A DNA stretch of 64,000 bases from Buddleja alternifolia (GCA_019426215.1 CM033396.1:21343101-21407100), one strand, 5' to 3'; counted from the first letter of the stretch, positions 48,439 to 60,358 are shown. Numbers and translations are program-made. Notes: generated by a model not told the origin, from the letters alone.

Positions 48439-50990
48439 TGATAGGGTTGAGATTTACGTAATTTAATCCCATGTTTTCATATGCTTTAAGCTTGATTATG
48501 AGTAATTTATGCCACAAATGCATGTAATGAGTTGATATTTGAAGTCAAGTATAATCATCACAATTGAAGAAAATAGGGGAATGAAGTACATATTCAGTGG
48601 AGAACCGAGAAATCAAAGTCCAACGTACGAACGTCAGAAGAGTTACACCCAGATGTGATGATTGTAACGTTCGGACGTGGGGAAGTCTGACGCACGAACA
48701 TGAAGAAGGTTTATGCACGGACACCAGGTGCATAATGTTTGAACGTTGATGCCGGCGGAGTAGTTTTTGAAATTTCCATCTCTAAACCTAAAAGGACTCT
48801 TCCAACTTATACCTATAAATACGAGATACAGCATCAAGAAAAGGAGATATACACGCTTTACTTAGGTTAGGGTTAAGGTTTAGTTTAGATATATTCTTGT
48901 TTATTTTTGGATCAAGATTACATAGTTTTGAAGAGCAAGAAGAAGGAAAGAGATCATCTTCTACAAGAGGGAGTTTCTTAGATTTAACAAGATTTGTGTC
49001 TATGAATATTTATCTTTTTCTTTGTTAGTGTGCATTTTATGCATATTTTACATATATTTCCTTTATTCTTTTATTAGTATTTGAGTTTAAATTATAGATA
49101 TTTATTATGATTTTTATGTTGATAGGTGAAATTTGAAAGAAGAAGAAAATGAAGAAAAAGATGGAGAAAAAGAAGAAAAAGAAGAAGACACATCAAATTG
49201 TAGGAGTCTTCCTATATTTTAGGAGCTTTCCTATTTCTTTAAGGAGTCTTATTAGTATTTTACTCTAGTAAGTAATTATTTTCCTTCTTCCATTAGAATT
49301 AGAGTTTTATTTAGTTAGGAGTTTTTTGGCTAGGCATATATAATTAGATTTGCTGGAATTTTATTACCTCTTCCAGACTTTATCATATTACACGTTATTT
49401 TCATGGAGAAAAGAAGAATTCCTGCGTTTTTTTTTTCTTTCAAAATGTATTGCTAAAAACTCAAGTTCTAGCCAAGGATTATTGAAGTTTTGATTCTACA
49501 AAAGTTGTGAGATCTAATTTATGTTTATTCTTTCTTTGTTCTTGAGTATTTGTATATTTTCTGTGTTTGTTGAAATTATTATTTTGATTAATTAAATAAT
49601 AAGGGCCCGTTATTTGATTGTCGGAATAGTATATAACCATTTAGAATCCCAAATCCGTAATTGTTTGGTCAATTCTAATATTTGTGGCAGTTAATAACGT
49701 TGATTATGGATAAATTTTCGATTGTTGTTATGGGAATATGTGATCTAATCTAAATGAACCGAGCTTGCGAGTTTGTTGGTTAGAATTGGTGTTTCTCTAT
49801 TTCTTAATGCTATTGTTAAATTAAATCCTAAGAGCTTATTTAGGGTTGTTTAATCAATAAGAGAAATAATCAAAGAGCTTGTTTTGGTTATCGATAAATT
49901 AAGGAGAAACTAGGTTGTTAGAGTTTGTTAATAACTATAGCCAATTTATTCATGAACATTGAAGTATCTTTGCATCAAGGATCAACTATTTGAATCAAAA
50001 CGGAGATAACTCCTTAGGCTAGAATCTCACTACATATTGATTTATTCTATTTGATTAATTTTGCATCTCTTGATTTTAATAATTTTAGTTATTTACTTTA
50101 ATTTTAGTTTAATCAATTATAAAAAAAATCCCCCCTTTTATTTTATTCGTTTATTGAGAATTAAATCTAAACCAATCCCTGTGGATTCGACCCTACTCAT
50201 CGCTATCTACAAATTTAGGAGTAGGAATTATTTTTGTTTAGATTCGACACCCATCATTCTTTGTATTTTTTCTTTTATAGTTATGAAATAATTTCTTAGA
50301 TTAAGACCATGCAAAGGTCGGATTGATCTTGAATAATATATGATAGTTTTTGGGTCCAAGTTAATTCTATGATTGCTATGTATTGTGATTTTTGTGCTTT
50401 TATTATCTTCATATGATTAGCTACCATGTGTTGAATTGTTGCCTAGCTTATCTGTTCAGGAGAAAGTTAATTAGGGTGTAAAAGAAATCATCATATCTCC
50501 TAAGTCAGTTGATGCTAGGGATAGCTACATACTCCGGATGCTGTTAGCCAGATTTATTTGGAAGAATCTGAATTAATCGGGGGGAAATTCTAGTGTTTAA
50601 TGCATGCAAGAGAGATTGCTACACCCAATCTAGTATAGGTCATCATGAGCGAGGAATCGGATTTATAATAATCCTAAGGAATTTTCCACCATAGCATTGT
50701 AATCTAATAACCTAAACAAATAACAATCATATATGAAGCAAGTAAATCTATGTTGATGTATGAGTCTTAATCGCCTTTCTCACCATTGTTCTTATCATCA
50801 TCGTTAATTTCTGTTTAATTATATTTCTTGTTTTATTTGTAGAAGTCTTGATTTTATACTTGCATTAAATCTCGTAAAACTAGAATACAAATCTCTGTGG
50901 GTTTGACATCCTGGACTTAATTGTCCACTTTATTACTACACACGATCAATCCTCTTGCTGTTAAATACACGACTGAGTTATTGTGCATCA
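48439..50990 (+). mobile_element. 5' LTR of a second Athila family (Athila-B), with an insertion
   Basis: Starts TGATAGGGTTGAGATTTACG and ends TTATTGTGCATCA just before a tRNA-Asp type primer site. The minus-strand copy at 55669-56328 has matching sequence without the insertion at 49025-50256; without it this LTR is about 1.3 kb. It contains several ACGTTCGGACGT-like palindromes (48621-48750). The U5 phrase TCTGTGGGTTTGACATCCTG resembles the other Athila LTRs. Confidence 0.75.
49025..50256 (+). mobile_element. LTR-like insertion inside the Athila-B LTR
   Basis: Absent from the related LTR at 55669-56328 and flanked by TTCTTTG on both sides (49018-49024 and 50257-50263). It runs from TTAGTGTGCATTTTATGC to TTCGACACCCATCA. 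The end phrase, with CCCTGTGGATTCGACCCTAC just before it, is typical of plant Ty3/gypsy LTR ends, so a solo LTR is the best guess. A 7-bp repeat is longer than the usual 5 bp, and the left end does not begin with TG at the exact junction. It includes a GAAGAAG-rich run near 49138-49190. Confidence 0.55.
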
Positions 50991-51573
50991 AGTTTTTAGC
51001 GCCGTTACTGGGGATTTGTTTATTTTAGTTTTTGATTTAATTGCAAGTCTAATTTCTTTTTCTATCTTTAATTTTTAGGATTCTAAGAATGACCACAAAA
51101 TTTCACAGTTTACTGCTAAAAGAAAAAATCATCTAGTTACAAAGCGCTACTCGAGATATGAAATTATTAGTAGTTCCACCGTGTCCTTGGGATGTATCAC
51201 CCATGATTGATTCACCTATGCCAATTACCGCGCCGGTGATATCTGATGTCAATCCACAATAGAATTAGATAAAGAAACTTGTTTTGGATCCGAAACTCGA
51301 TTACACTTAATGAGGGAATTCTATAGGGGTTGAGAGAAACAAGGCTTCAAATTGAGAGTTTGTCGAGTAATACACATAAGAAAGTACTTGAGGTAGTATC
51401 AATAAGGTACGAAAAAGAAGTAGAGGGACAGTCTTACAGTGTCGTGACACAGGAGGAAAGGGAAGAAGAACAAGCAGAAAATCTAAAAATCCATGCCCAG
51501 GAACTAACGTCCGAACATGCCGCACTCAACGTTCGAGCGTTCATGAACATGTTGAAAATTGATGAGCCACTGT
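50991..51573 (+). pseudogene. Primer site and decayed 5' interior of Athila-B
   Basis: AGTTTTTAGCGCCGTTACTGGGG begins here: a tRNA-Asp type primer site with two changes. A broken frame with an ATG near 51087 follows, and an open stretch at 51330-51578 is rich in Glu/Gln and includes 'HAQELTSEHAALN'. In position it fits the Gag coding region, but similarity to the intact Gag is too weak for a firm call. The element stops at the Copia-type DNA near 51574. Confidence 0.5.
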
Positions 51574-53653
51574 TATGAAAAGTGTATCCATCACATATAA
51601 CAAACATATATCAAATACAAGGCATATGTGTGAACATAAGAATAAAATAAATCCTATTTATTTATTAATCAAATCCAATTTGACTATTGCAAAATTGAAT
51701 CCCACTCAATTTTCATACTAAGACTAAATCAAATTTAGCCGAAGTCAAATTGAATCCAATTTAATTTTCATGCGATCGAAAAATCTAACTTATAGATACT
51801 AAATTTAGCCGAAGTCAAATTCAATTTAATTATCATGGAAAGATTAAATATGATTTAATCCAAGAGAAATTAAATCCAATATAATTTCCATGTGAGGACT
51901 AAATCTTACTTAATCAAAGTGAAATTAAATCTAATTTAGTTTCATGGGCTCACAAATCGTTACAAAATTAAAAACAATATAATTAAGTACATAATTAAAA
52001 CCAATTCAATATTGATAGGTGATTAAATCCAATTTAATCAACTTACAAAATTAAACTCAATTTAATTAAAAACTTCATTAAAACTAATTTAATTTTGATA
52101 GGTAAACTAAATCCAATTTAATTTAAAATAAATCAAATCCAATTCAATTTATTATAAACTTAAATCCCATATAGTTTATTACAAAGTCAAATCTAATTTA
52201 ATTTTGAGAGGAAAGATTAAATCCAATTTAATCTCTTACAAAATTAAATCCCATTTGATTTGGAAGAATAAATTAAAACCTATTTAATTTAATATCAATC
52301 AAATTCAATTTGATTTATTGTAAATTAAATCTTATATAATTTAATTGAAGACTTTAATTTAGAAGAAGAAGGAAAAACCCAATTAACAAATGGGTATTGA
52401 GTCTAGTCCAATTTAATTGAATGGGGTGTCATTGAGTCAATATTTAAATAAACCCATATTCATGTAAATACAAGCCCAACACCTTAATTTTGAAATCAGG
52501 TTGTCCCATTTATTAAATTAATCCAAGTTGTGCCAAGCCCAATTCCCTATTAATTAATAAATCATTTTGGGCATTAATTTAATTAATCCGAGTGGGCCAA
52601 ACCCAACTTCCTATTAATTAAATAAATCAACTTCGGCTTTTGTTTAATTAATTCGAGTGGGCCAAGCCCAACTCCCCATTAATTAATTTCTGCATTGGAC
52701 CAAACCCAACACATAATTTAATATGTGTTAGGCCGAACCCAACACATAAAAAATTGCCCTAGCCCAACCCGTCTTCCCCTTTCATCTTCATCCTTAAGGT
52801 CGCGCGGCCATCGTTGGAGGGGCGCCTCACCAGCGACTTCTGGTCATGGCTGCGGCGCAGCCTCCTTTGCCCATCATCCTCCGACCATCCCCGCCACTAT
52901 ATCGGTGCAAAACCGGCGTTTCCATGGCCGATTACTCAGCCACTTCAAGAGCCCCTTTTCGCGACCATAAAAACCGGCGAACTTCAGGCAAAAATCGATG
53001 GTAACAGCATCGCTATTCATTGCGAACAATGGTGCTTCCAGCGCCGCCGTCAACATTACCAAGTGACGCAATCGGCTTCGCTTTCGGCGTCTCACTGAAG
53101 CTTTCGAATTTGCCGGTCATGGAAATCTAAACAAGCAGATTTTCGACCCGCTTCCACGGCAATTTCAGTGACCCTTTTCCAGCGACGAATGACACTGCTG
53201 AACGGAGAGTCGAGCAGCATGTACAACGCTCTCAATAGCAGATCATGGCAGCGAGTTCAGCGCCGCCCCCACCACCATCGAGTTGTTGTGCGCAGTTCCG
53301 CCGCTGTGCTACAGTCATTACGGGTCAAACCCATTTCGATTTTGTATTCAACTTTTCCAGATTTCGGTTCAATTTCAGATACAAAATTCAATCGATTTTC
53401 CAGAAAGATAATTTTCAGCCCAAAAACAGAATCAATCAATTTTTAGAAATTCAGTTTTTTAGAAATTCATAAACTTTCAGATTCAGATTTTCAGATTTGT
53501 TTTTGCAATTTTGAATCCAATTAAAAATTCCAAAAACAACAAACAGATAAGATCTTTCGATCCACAATACATATTGATTCAAAATCAATAGAATACGCAT
53601 TCAACATGAACACGAAGAACACGTATATAAAAATCAACGAAGCCAACAAATAC
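51574..53653 (-). mobile_element. Non-coding interior of a Copia-type LARD (minus strand)
   Basis: Read on the minus strand, the order after the primer site is a short AT-rich leader, a GC-rich block (about 52790-53330) and an AT-rich tail (51640-52350) of loosely spaced AAATCCAATTTAATT phrases. This mirrors the layout at 3328-4591. Small frames in the GC-rich block occur on both strands and none has a recognisable domain. No 3' LTR is present at the left end, so the element is truncated there. Confidence 0.55.
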
Positions 53654-53666
53654 GGCTCTAATACCA
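53654..53666 (-). other. Initiator tRNA-Met type primer site
   Basis: Plus strand GGCTCTAATACCA, i.e. TGGTATTAGAGCC on the minus strand: one C-to-T change from the canonical site. It adjoins the LTR starting at 53668. Confidence 0.85.
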
Positions 53667-53667
53667 C

Positions 53668-55668
53668 TGTTGGGAATCCTGGTATCATGCACAGTGGAAA
53701 TATAAAATCATATTCGGATTCTCAAAGCCAAGATCAATTTGTTTCGTTCATTGATTTTAATTAAAAAGATGAATACGAAAAACTTAGGTTGTGTTTGCTT
53801 TTGTTTTCAAACACATTTTGGCCAAAACTTGTTCTTAGCTATTGTCTCTCTATTTGTGTCTACTTTAGGGTGCCTACTAATTACATCAACTACAATATAT
53901 ATACATAACCATAATATTATAATCATTTAAAACTTATATTATATTATATTTTTCAATCATTAACTACTTATAAACACAATTTTTCAGACAAAAACTTGCA
54001 TGATTTGACTGCTACAGTAACTTTTGTCTCTTCTGAAAATAAAACGAAACACATTTTCAATAAAATACACAACTCCCAATAAACATTTTCACCAAAATTT
54101 TTACCCAAAAAAACCCCAAAATTAAAGCAAACACAGCCTTACCTTTTCGCGTATTCAATCAATCCTCACGAATCTTCGTTCAACGGTCCACGTGTCCCGT
54201 CTCTAGATTATCACGAGTCGAAGTTGACTCTGGAAATCTCCATCTCTTTTCTTCGGGGCTGCTAGATGTGAGAGAGTGGAAGATAATTTATTTTCTCTGT
54301 GTTGTATTTCTGGTGGATGAACTGAGTTATGAATTCTCATGTCTCTAGAGCTTATGTTGGAGAATTAAATAAATCCTCCAACTTAAGCCCACCAAACACA
54401 TGCCTATTAAGGCCCAAATGGACTTCTATTAGGCTATGTTGACTTAGTCAGCTTAGCCCAATTAATTTAACCCTCTACTGCTTAATCCAATTAAATATAC
54501 AGAGATTAAATTAATATTCTAATTAACTAAATACTTAATTAACATCATAGTAGACCTAGTCAACATAATTTATTTAAAACTATTTTTAATCCAATTAAAC
54601 AACTAATTAAATTAATTCGAACAACTAATTAATTCGTCCTTCCAAATGACAAATTACCAAAACGTCCTCTAAATTCAACAATCGATTTCCCCATCTATTT
54701 CTATAGTGCGACTCTCTAGGTTCGTCTTAATTGGCAATGGGAGGATGCCAAAGGATGTGGATGACACCTAGCCAGCACCGTGACCCCACGTCGTAGCTCA
54801 ACCGAGTACAAAATGACTATGTCATTACGAACCTCTATATTATGAATATTGTATGAGTATAAGCCCTCCACTGACGTATCTCGATCAAGTGAGAGTCATG
54901 AAATATGTCAAAATTATAGGACTCGATGCTATGCTCAAGTATCATAGTTATATGAGATTCCCGCACTACCCTCAGTGTCCAACACGGGTTAGTTCATGAG
55001 CTTTGGCCAGAGACTTTAATCTCATTTACCTATGATTGCATAGGATACTTCTCGTTTACTTTCGAGACAGTGAATTCCATTTTGCTAACAAGTTAAGACT
55101 GCTACTTTGAGGTCGACCCAAATGGGTGAATTGGATCTAACTACTCTAATGACAGACTTGATGTCACAAGCACATCTTTAAATTGATTACTCAGGTCAAA
55201 GGCTCACGCATACTATCATAATCAGTAATCCGATCATTGACAGTCACTGAGTAAAAACTTATGTGATCGGATTACTACGAGCCGTGTTAGAATACAGTAA
55301 TCCAATCCAATCAATATATCCATGACACAAACTCCCACTATCCCATAGTGTTCAGTTGAGACTCCTTGTCAAAACATGTGTCATACAAGTCTATACGGAT
55401 CTCAATGCCCACTTGAGATTCTCCAACTTGCGAACCGTTTAAGTGATCAAGTACTAAATCTTTCCAATGCCCATCTCCTTAACTACTATAAGGAGTGCGA
55501 AGGTTTGCCTTCACACACATGGATTAGTTGTTTATTTAAGACTTACAGATGCCAATAAGAATTATATGAACAACTTACTAATGCCTTTATATTAATATTA
55601 GGTTGTACTGCATAAACTAGTGCCCTATTCTCTAACTCCTCCTTAACATCGAGGACACAAACCTAACA
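53668..55668 (-). mobile_element. 5' LTR of the minus-strand Copia-type LARD
   Basis: Plus strand starts TGTTGGGAATCCTGG and ends ACAAACCTAACA. It is the same family as the solo LTR 18626-20247 and carries the same two conserved blocks (54184-54216 and about 54712). A MITE (53787-54138) is inserted in it. It lies against the Athila-B LTR remnant that starts at 55669. Confidence 0.75.
53787..54138. mobile_element. MITE, PIF/Harbinger (Tourist) type, TTA duplication
   Basis: 352 bp with terminal inverted repeats GGTTGTGTTTGCTTT and (reverse complement of the right end) GGCTGTGTTTGCTTT, 14 of 15 matching. It is flanked by TTA at 53784-53786 and 54139-54141. The related LTR at 18626 reads through the same position without the insert. 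No transposase is encoded, so it would depend on one in trans. A 63-residue frame inside it is not a gene. Confidence 0.85.
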
Positions 55669-56328
55669 GTATGGTCTTAATCCAAGAAATTAGTTCATAA
55701 CTATAAAAGAAAAAATACAAAGAAAAAGATAACTATTCATAGACAAAAATCTATCTAAATCTAAGAAACTCCTTTTGTAGAAGATGATCTCATTCCTTCT
55801 TCTTGCTCTTCAAAATTACGTAATCTTGATCCAAAAGTAACCAAGAATATATCTAAACTAAACCTAAACCTAACCCTAAACTAAGCGTGTATTTTCTACC
55901 TACTGAAAACTAATTATCCTCCTTTACTACTGCAATGTCTTGTATTTATAGGTATAGTGTTGGAAGAGTCCTTTTAGGTTTAGAGTTGGAAATTTTCAAA
56001 ACTATTCTGTCGACATCAACATTCGAACGTTGTGCACCTGGCGTCCATACATAAGTCTGCTTCACGTTTGTGCGTAAACTTCCCAACGTCCGAACGTTGC
56101 AATCATCACGTTCGTATGTTTCTCTTCTGACGTTCATGCATTGGACTTCTGATTTCTTATTTCTCCACTGATTACGTACTTCATTCCCCTATTTTCCTCA
56201 ATTGTGATGATTTATACCTGACTTCAAATATCAAACTCATTACATGCATTTGTGGCATAAATTACTCATAATCAAACTTGGATCATATCTAATCATGGGA
56301 TCAAATTACATAAATTTCAACCCTATAA
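55669..56328 (-). mobile_element. Truncated 3' LTR of the minus-strand Athila-B element
   Basis: Reverse complement of the first part of the LTR at 48439, for example CTTCTTGCTCTTCAAAATTA, but without the 1.23-kb insertion. It ends ...AACCCTATAA, where CA is expected, against the polypurine tract. The rest is cut off by the Copia-type LTR at 55668. Several CGTTCGAACGT-type motifs lie at 56020-56140. Confidence 0.75.
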
Positions 56329-57957
56329 ACACCCCCAAACTTAAACATTGATCGTCCCCGAGCAATGACAATCATAGATCACAACGTCTAACAATAAGAA
56401 ATTAAAAAAAAAACAAAAAGGATAAACTCACTTTCTTGGAGTAAACGATTATATTTAGCTTGTGCAACAAGCCTTTAACCTTTATGTTACCCAAAAAGGA
56501 CGAGTCTAGTCTCGTGAGGGTTTGCAGACGATATACCCACAAAATCTAACAAATTTCAGACCCAACCGAATCAATACACATCAACATAATTAACAAGAAT
56601 CAATGGAACAAATTCATCCTTTTAAAGATCAAAATATATATAAATACATATCAAGTAATTTTGCTCATGTGACACCATTACTCAAAAAGACTCCAAAGTG
56701 TGAGTGAAAATAGATCTAAGGCATCATAGTCAAGAGGCATCCTTACCAATTCTTGGTCATTAATCCCATATCTATCAACTTTAGATCAAACACAAGACAC
56801 AAGAATCATGGAAGTTTCATAGCCATTTTAAATTTCATTATCTCAAATATTCAAATTTTAAACTCATATGAAACTTCCCTTTTAAATTCATCAAGGCTAG
56901 ATCATGTACAATGTTTTATTCCATTAGGCTTTCTATGGCACCCATGTATCAAACTTTAGATCAATGACTTTCAAACTAGATAGTTTTGGGGCATTAAGTG
57001 TAGATACACTCCAAAGGATTTAATCACTCGAGTATCAAAGGCCACGAAACAAAACTAGATCTTTTATTCAATTAACTTCGTTTGGGATGAGCTTAGCTCA
57101 AATTAGCATAATAGTACAATATATAGGCATGTTACTTTTCACCTCCAGTACAAATTAACCTGACCTCTTGGTCATACCAAATTTCATCCTTTTTCATTAT
57201 TTAGCATACAAAATTAACTAATCAACTCATAACCTTTTGAAAAATCTAAGTCAATATTTCCAAGAAAATTCCTTAAGTGTCTCAGAATGGTTATCCTTAC
57301 AATTCCTCTACCCTCGACTTATGTGCAATGTGAATCATCTAAGAAAATCAAATCTAGTCTAGGGTCTCCACGAGCAATTTCAAAGATATATATGTTCCAT
57401 TAAATTCTAATTATATCAAGAAATCATGCCATTATTCCGAGTTAAATCAATATCAATGCATCAATTAGAAGGACTAAATTTTATTTTTTTCATGCTTGAT
57501 TTTTTTCATGCTAGAAGCATTTATCTCAAAAATTGACACTCCTCCCCCAAACTTAAGCTAAAACACATAACATGCATTTTTTAATACTTTCCTACCCCCA
57601 AACTGAACTCCAACATTGTCCCTAATGTTGCACAAGCTAAAAATGGAAATTAAAAAATAAAAATAAAAATACTACCGACTAGGGTGCTGAAAAGCAAACC
57701 TAAATTCCTCAGGCATGTTTTCCTGTGTAAGTTCACTGAAAAAGCTCTTATTTCAATGTCGTTCCAACTCCAGCAATTTAAAGAGATAAACTACTAATCA
57801 TCACAAAACTCAAACCAAACAACAAAATATCCAACATAATCAACATAAATTAAAAAAAAAACATAACATCCACAAACTTAAAAATAAACAAACGAGAAAT
57901 AAAAACTAACATCCAACAAAAGAAATAAAAACAGATAACTAGTAATCCAGGCTGTCA
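56329..57957 (-). mobile_element. Athila-B 3' spacer with polypurine tract
   Basis: The polypurine tract (plus strand ACACCCCCAAACTTAA) is at 56329-56344. The following 1.6 kb closely parallels the spacer of the complete Athila element (36198-37836), for example GGAGTAAACGATT and ACGAGTCTAGTCTCGTGAGG, and has no ORF. A second CCCCCAAACTTAAG run lies near 57545. Confidence 0.7.
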
Positions 57958-59211
57958 CTACTCATCAGCCTCAGCATGATCATCCTCATCCTCTTCCAAG
58001 TCATCCTCGTCAAACATATTAGCACCAGGAGTAGGAGTAGGAAGATGATGGAAATCCGGAATAGGAGAGTAGGAATAGATAGGTATCCTAGCAGATAGAT
58101 CCATCTCTAGAGCTAGTTGCCTCTGGTACTGGTTCATCAGCTGAAAATTAGTTGTGGTCAATGACATCCCCATCTGGAAAGTGTCCTCCAGTGCAGTCAT
58201 ACGGGTTTGTAGATGGTTCACATTTATTCTCAGCTCAATCATGGTAGTCGGTGCTGGTGCAGCTGCTGAACTCGAGCTCTGACCCTGTGAAGTTCGCGCC
58301 CTATTCCCCCTGACGGGTGCCCTCGCCTTCTCAGAGTAGTTAATCGGAATACCACCCTCCTCGGAGACGTCATCCTCATATTCTAGTACCTGAGCAGTCT
58401 TGCACAAGGCTAGGATCAAGGATGAGAAGATAAACGGGGTCTTCTTCTTCTTTGCCGTCTTCTTATCCTTTATTTTCTTTTTCCCCTCTTTCTTTCCAAA
58501 TTTTTCAATCTGTCCACTCAAAGCTTTGTGAATCAAGTTTACAAAGTTAATTTTCTGCTGCTGCAAAATGGCATAGACCAATATAGCTCTGTCTCTCGTT
58601 ACCTCTGACTTATTAGTAGTCGAAAGGATGCAATGACGGATCAACTCATACCAAAACATAGCCACGGCTGTCAAATCCCTTCGACGAAGATAACTCCCAC
58701 CGCGACTCCACTCAGATCCCTCTATAGTAATCCCCTACCAAACCGCCTCCAAATCCACCTGATACTGCCCCGAATCCCCTATCATGGCAGTATACTCGCA
58801 CTCGTCTGGCACTGTCATCCCTAAGCTGTTCTGTATCTGCTCCGGTGATATAGCAACTACAGTGCCTCGAACCCGAATCTAGTCCATAACCAAATATGCC
58901 TCCCTCCTATACATCTCAGTTGCTTGGGCCTAGAACTCCTGAACCCACTGTACCACTATCTTGTGTGGCTCCTCATAAAATGGCTCCAACATGTGGAATC
59001 GGATAATGCCCGTGACTGCCTTAGAACGCCCTATAATTGGACGCTCCTTAAGAATCGTCCTCATAGTCAACTGCCTATAAATGCTCTGCACAATCAGGTC
59101 GTCAAACCTATAGTCGAGTTGCTCAGTCTCCGACCCCTGAATATCCCCCGGCATGGGGTCTGGGTTCCTAGAAGAACTACCCGCTACTCTTCTTCCTCTT
59201 GTTCTCACCAT
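57958..59211 (-). pseudogene. Athila-B ORF2 (putative plant transposon protein type), three stops
   Basis: A 418-codon frame from the ATG at 59211 (MVRTRGRRVAGSSSRNPD) to a TAG/TGA-type end at 57958, interrupted only by three in-frame TAG codons (58930-58932, 58879-58881, 58735-58737). N-terminal part: EPFYEEPHKIVVQWVQEF, typical of the 'putative plant transposon protein' family found as the extra ORF of Athila elements. Middle: a lysine-rich segment (about residues 250-270) that could be a nuclear localisation signal. C-terminus: very acidic (DEDDLEEDEDDHAEADE). It sits upstream of the 3' spacer, where Athila elements keep an env-like or ORF2 gene. Function in the family is not established. 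All three stops sit where Trp (TGG) is plausible, which suggests G-to-A changes from cytosine deamination on the other strand. Confidence 0.7.
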
Positions 59212-59689
59212 TTTTTTTTTAGAGATTGAAAATTAACCAAAATTCACTACTGTTTTGCTTCAACAACAGTAACCACACCCACAATCAACCAAAACAAGCA
59301 CAAACTCCACAACAATCCACCAACAACCCCAACAACAAAAATCAGCAATATATCAACAACTAACAAGCCCCACACGTCTTCAAAAATTCGAGAGGGTTTA
59401 AGATAATCACTCACCAGCAGAAACAAAAATTTCTTTTTGAAACTGTAGAACTCACACCAGAACGTTCTATAAATCACGTTCGAACGCAGATGGCGGCGTT
59501 GTCTAACGGAGATGTTAGTGGTGGAGGTTTTATTTTCACAAAGATTGAGTTTTTAAAGGGGCAGTTTTTGAGAATTTGAAAAGCTAGGGCTTACGGGGTT
59601 CTTCTTTTCCACGTCCGAACGTTTGAAAATGAAGAGTCAACCCAAAAGTTTGAGTTTTTATAATTTTTTTCTGAGATTGGGAAAGTTGC
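59212..59689 (-). other. Region upstream of Athila-B ORF2, up to the chimeric junction
   Basis: AC-rich on the plus strand (59225-59345), with ACGTTCGAACG at about 59475 and ACGTCCGAACG at about 59611. No ORF was recognised. The expected Athila pol is missing; instead a different Ty3/gypsy gag begins near 59690. Confidence 0.45.
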
Positions 59690-60351
59690 CTGGAACTCCA
59701 TTACAGTCCCAGTTTGCCTCAACTTAAAGAGGGCGGCTTGGTGGTTTTCGTAGGAAGTTGGCCCGAACCGCAATTCTAATGAGTGGGTAAAGCCATCCCA
59801 ATGTGTTAATTGCCTATTACTGTACATCCACTTGTACCAACTGAGGGCTTCACCATGTAAATAAAATTAGATCGAGTCAAGCCTTTGGTCTTCCGGAATC
59901 TGATAGAAATAAAAGTATCGCTCAGCCTGAAATAACCAATCAAGTGGATTGGATCCGTCAAACGCTGGAAGTTGGATTTTGGAGATTTTGGGCTAAATGA
60001 ATTCGGTGGTTTTGAGTTGAATATGTTTTGGGTTACTGTTTGGTATAAGGGATTATTATGGGTTGCTGTTGGATTGTTGGGAGATGAGCAAGGCTGATAG
60101 AGGTAAGGTTGGGCTTGTGGTGATGTTGTTTGTGTGGGGATAATAGGTTGAGGTTTTGGTTGTGCTTGGGAGGCATTACTAGACCTCTGGTTTTGCAGTT
60201 CGATCATTGAAGCCACCAAAGAGTCGAGGCATTGATCGGTGCAGGCTCAATTGTCATCTTTTTTTTGCGTCAATGCATTCAATAACTCAGTTAATCCGGC
60301 GATGGCTTCATCGAAGGCGGGGTTAACAGTTTGATTGGGTTTGGGAGGCAT
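59690..60351 (-). pseudogene. Gag N-terminal remnant of another Ty3/gypsy element
   Basis: Starts MPPKPNQTVNPAFDEAIAGL at 60351 on the minus strand, with a TGA stop a few dozen codons in and at least one frameshift. Later frames give LTHWDGFTHSLELRFGPTSY followed by ENHQAALFKLRQTGTVMEFQ, a strong match to the Retrotrans_gag domain of plant chromovirus-type elements (pattern 'W..F..AL..RFGPS.YE.....L.KL.Q.G.V..Y...F'). It is lost near 59690 at the junction with Athila-B. An intact relative would form the capsid. Confidence 0.75.
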
Positions 60352-60358
60352 AGCTCGA

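Noticed and set aside
52725..53446. Cluster of short frames in a GC-rich block, possible captured host exon
   Set aside because: Frames occur on both strands, overlap each other and have no domain; composition explains them. Kept only as an open question in the LARD finding.
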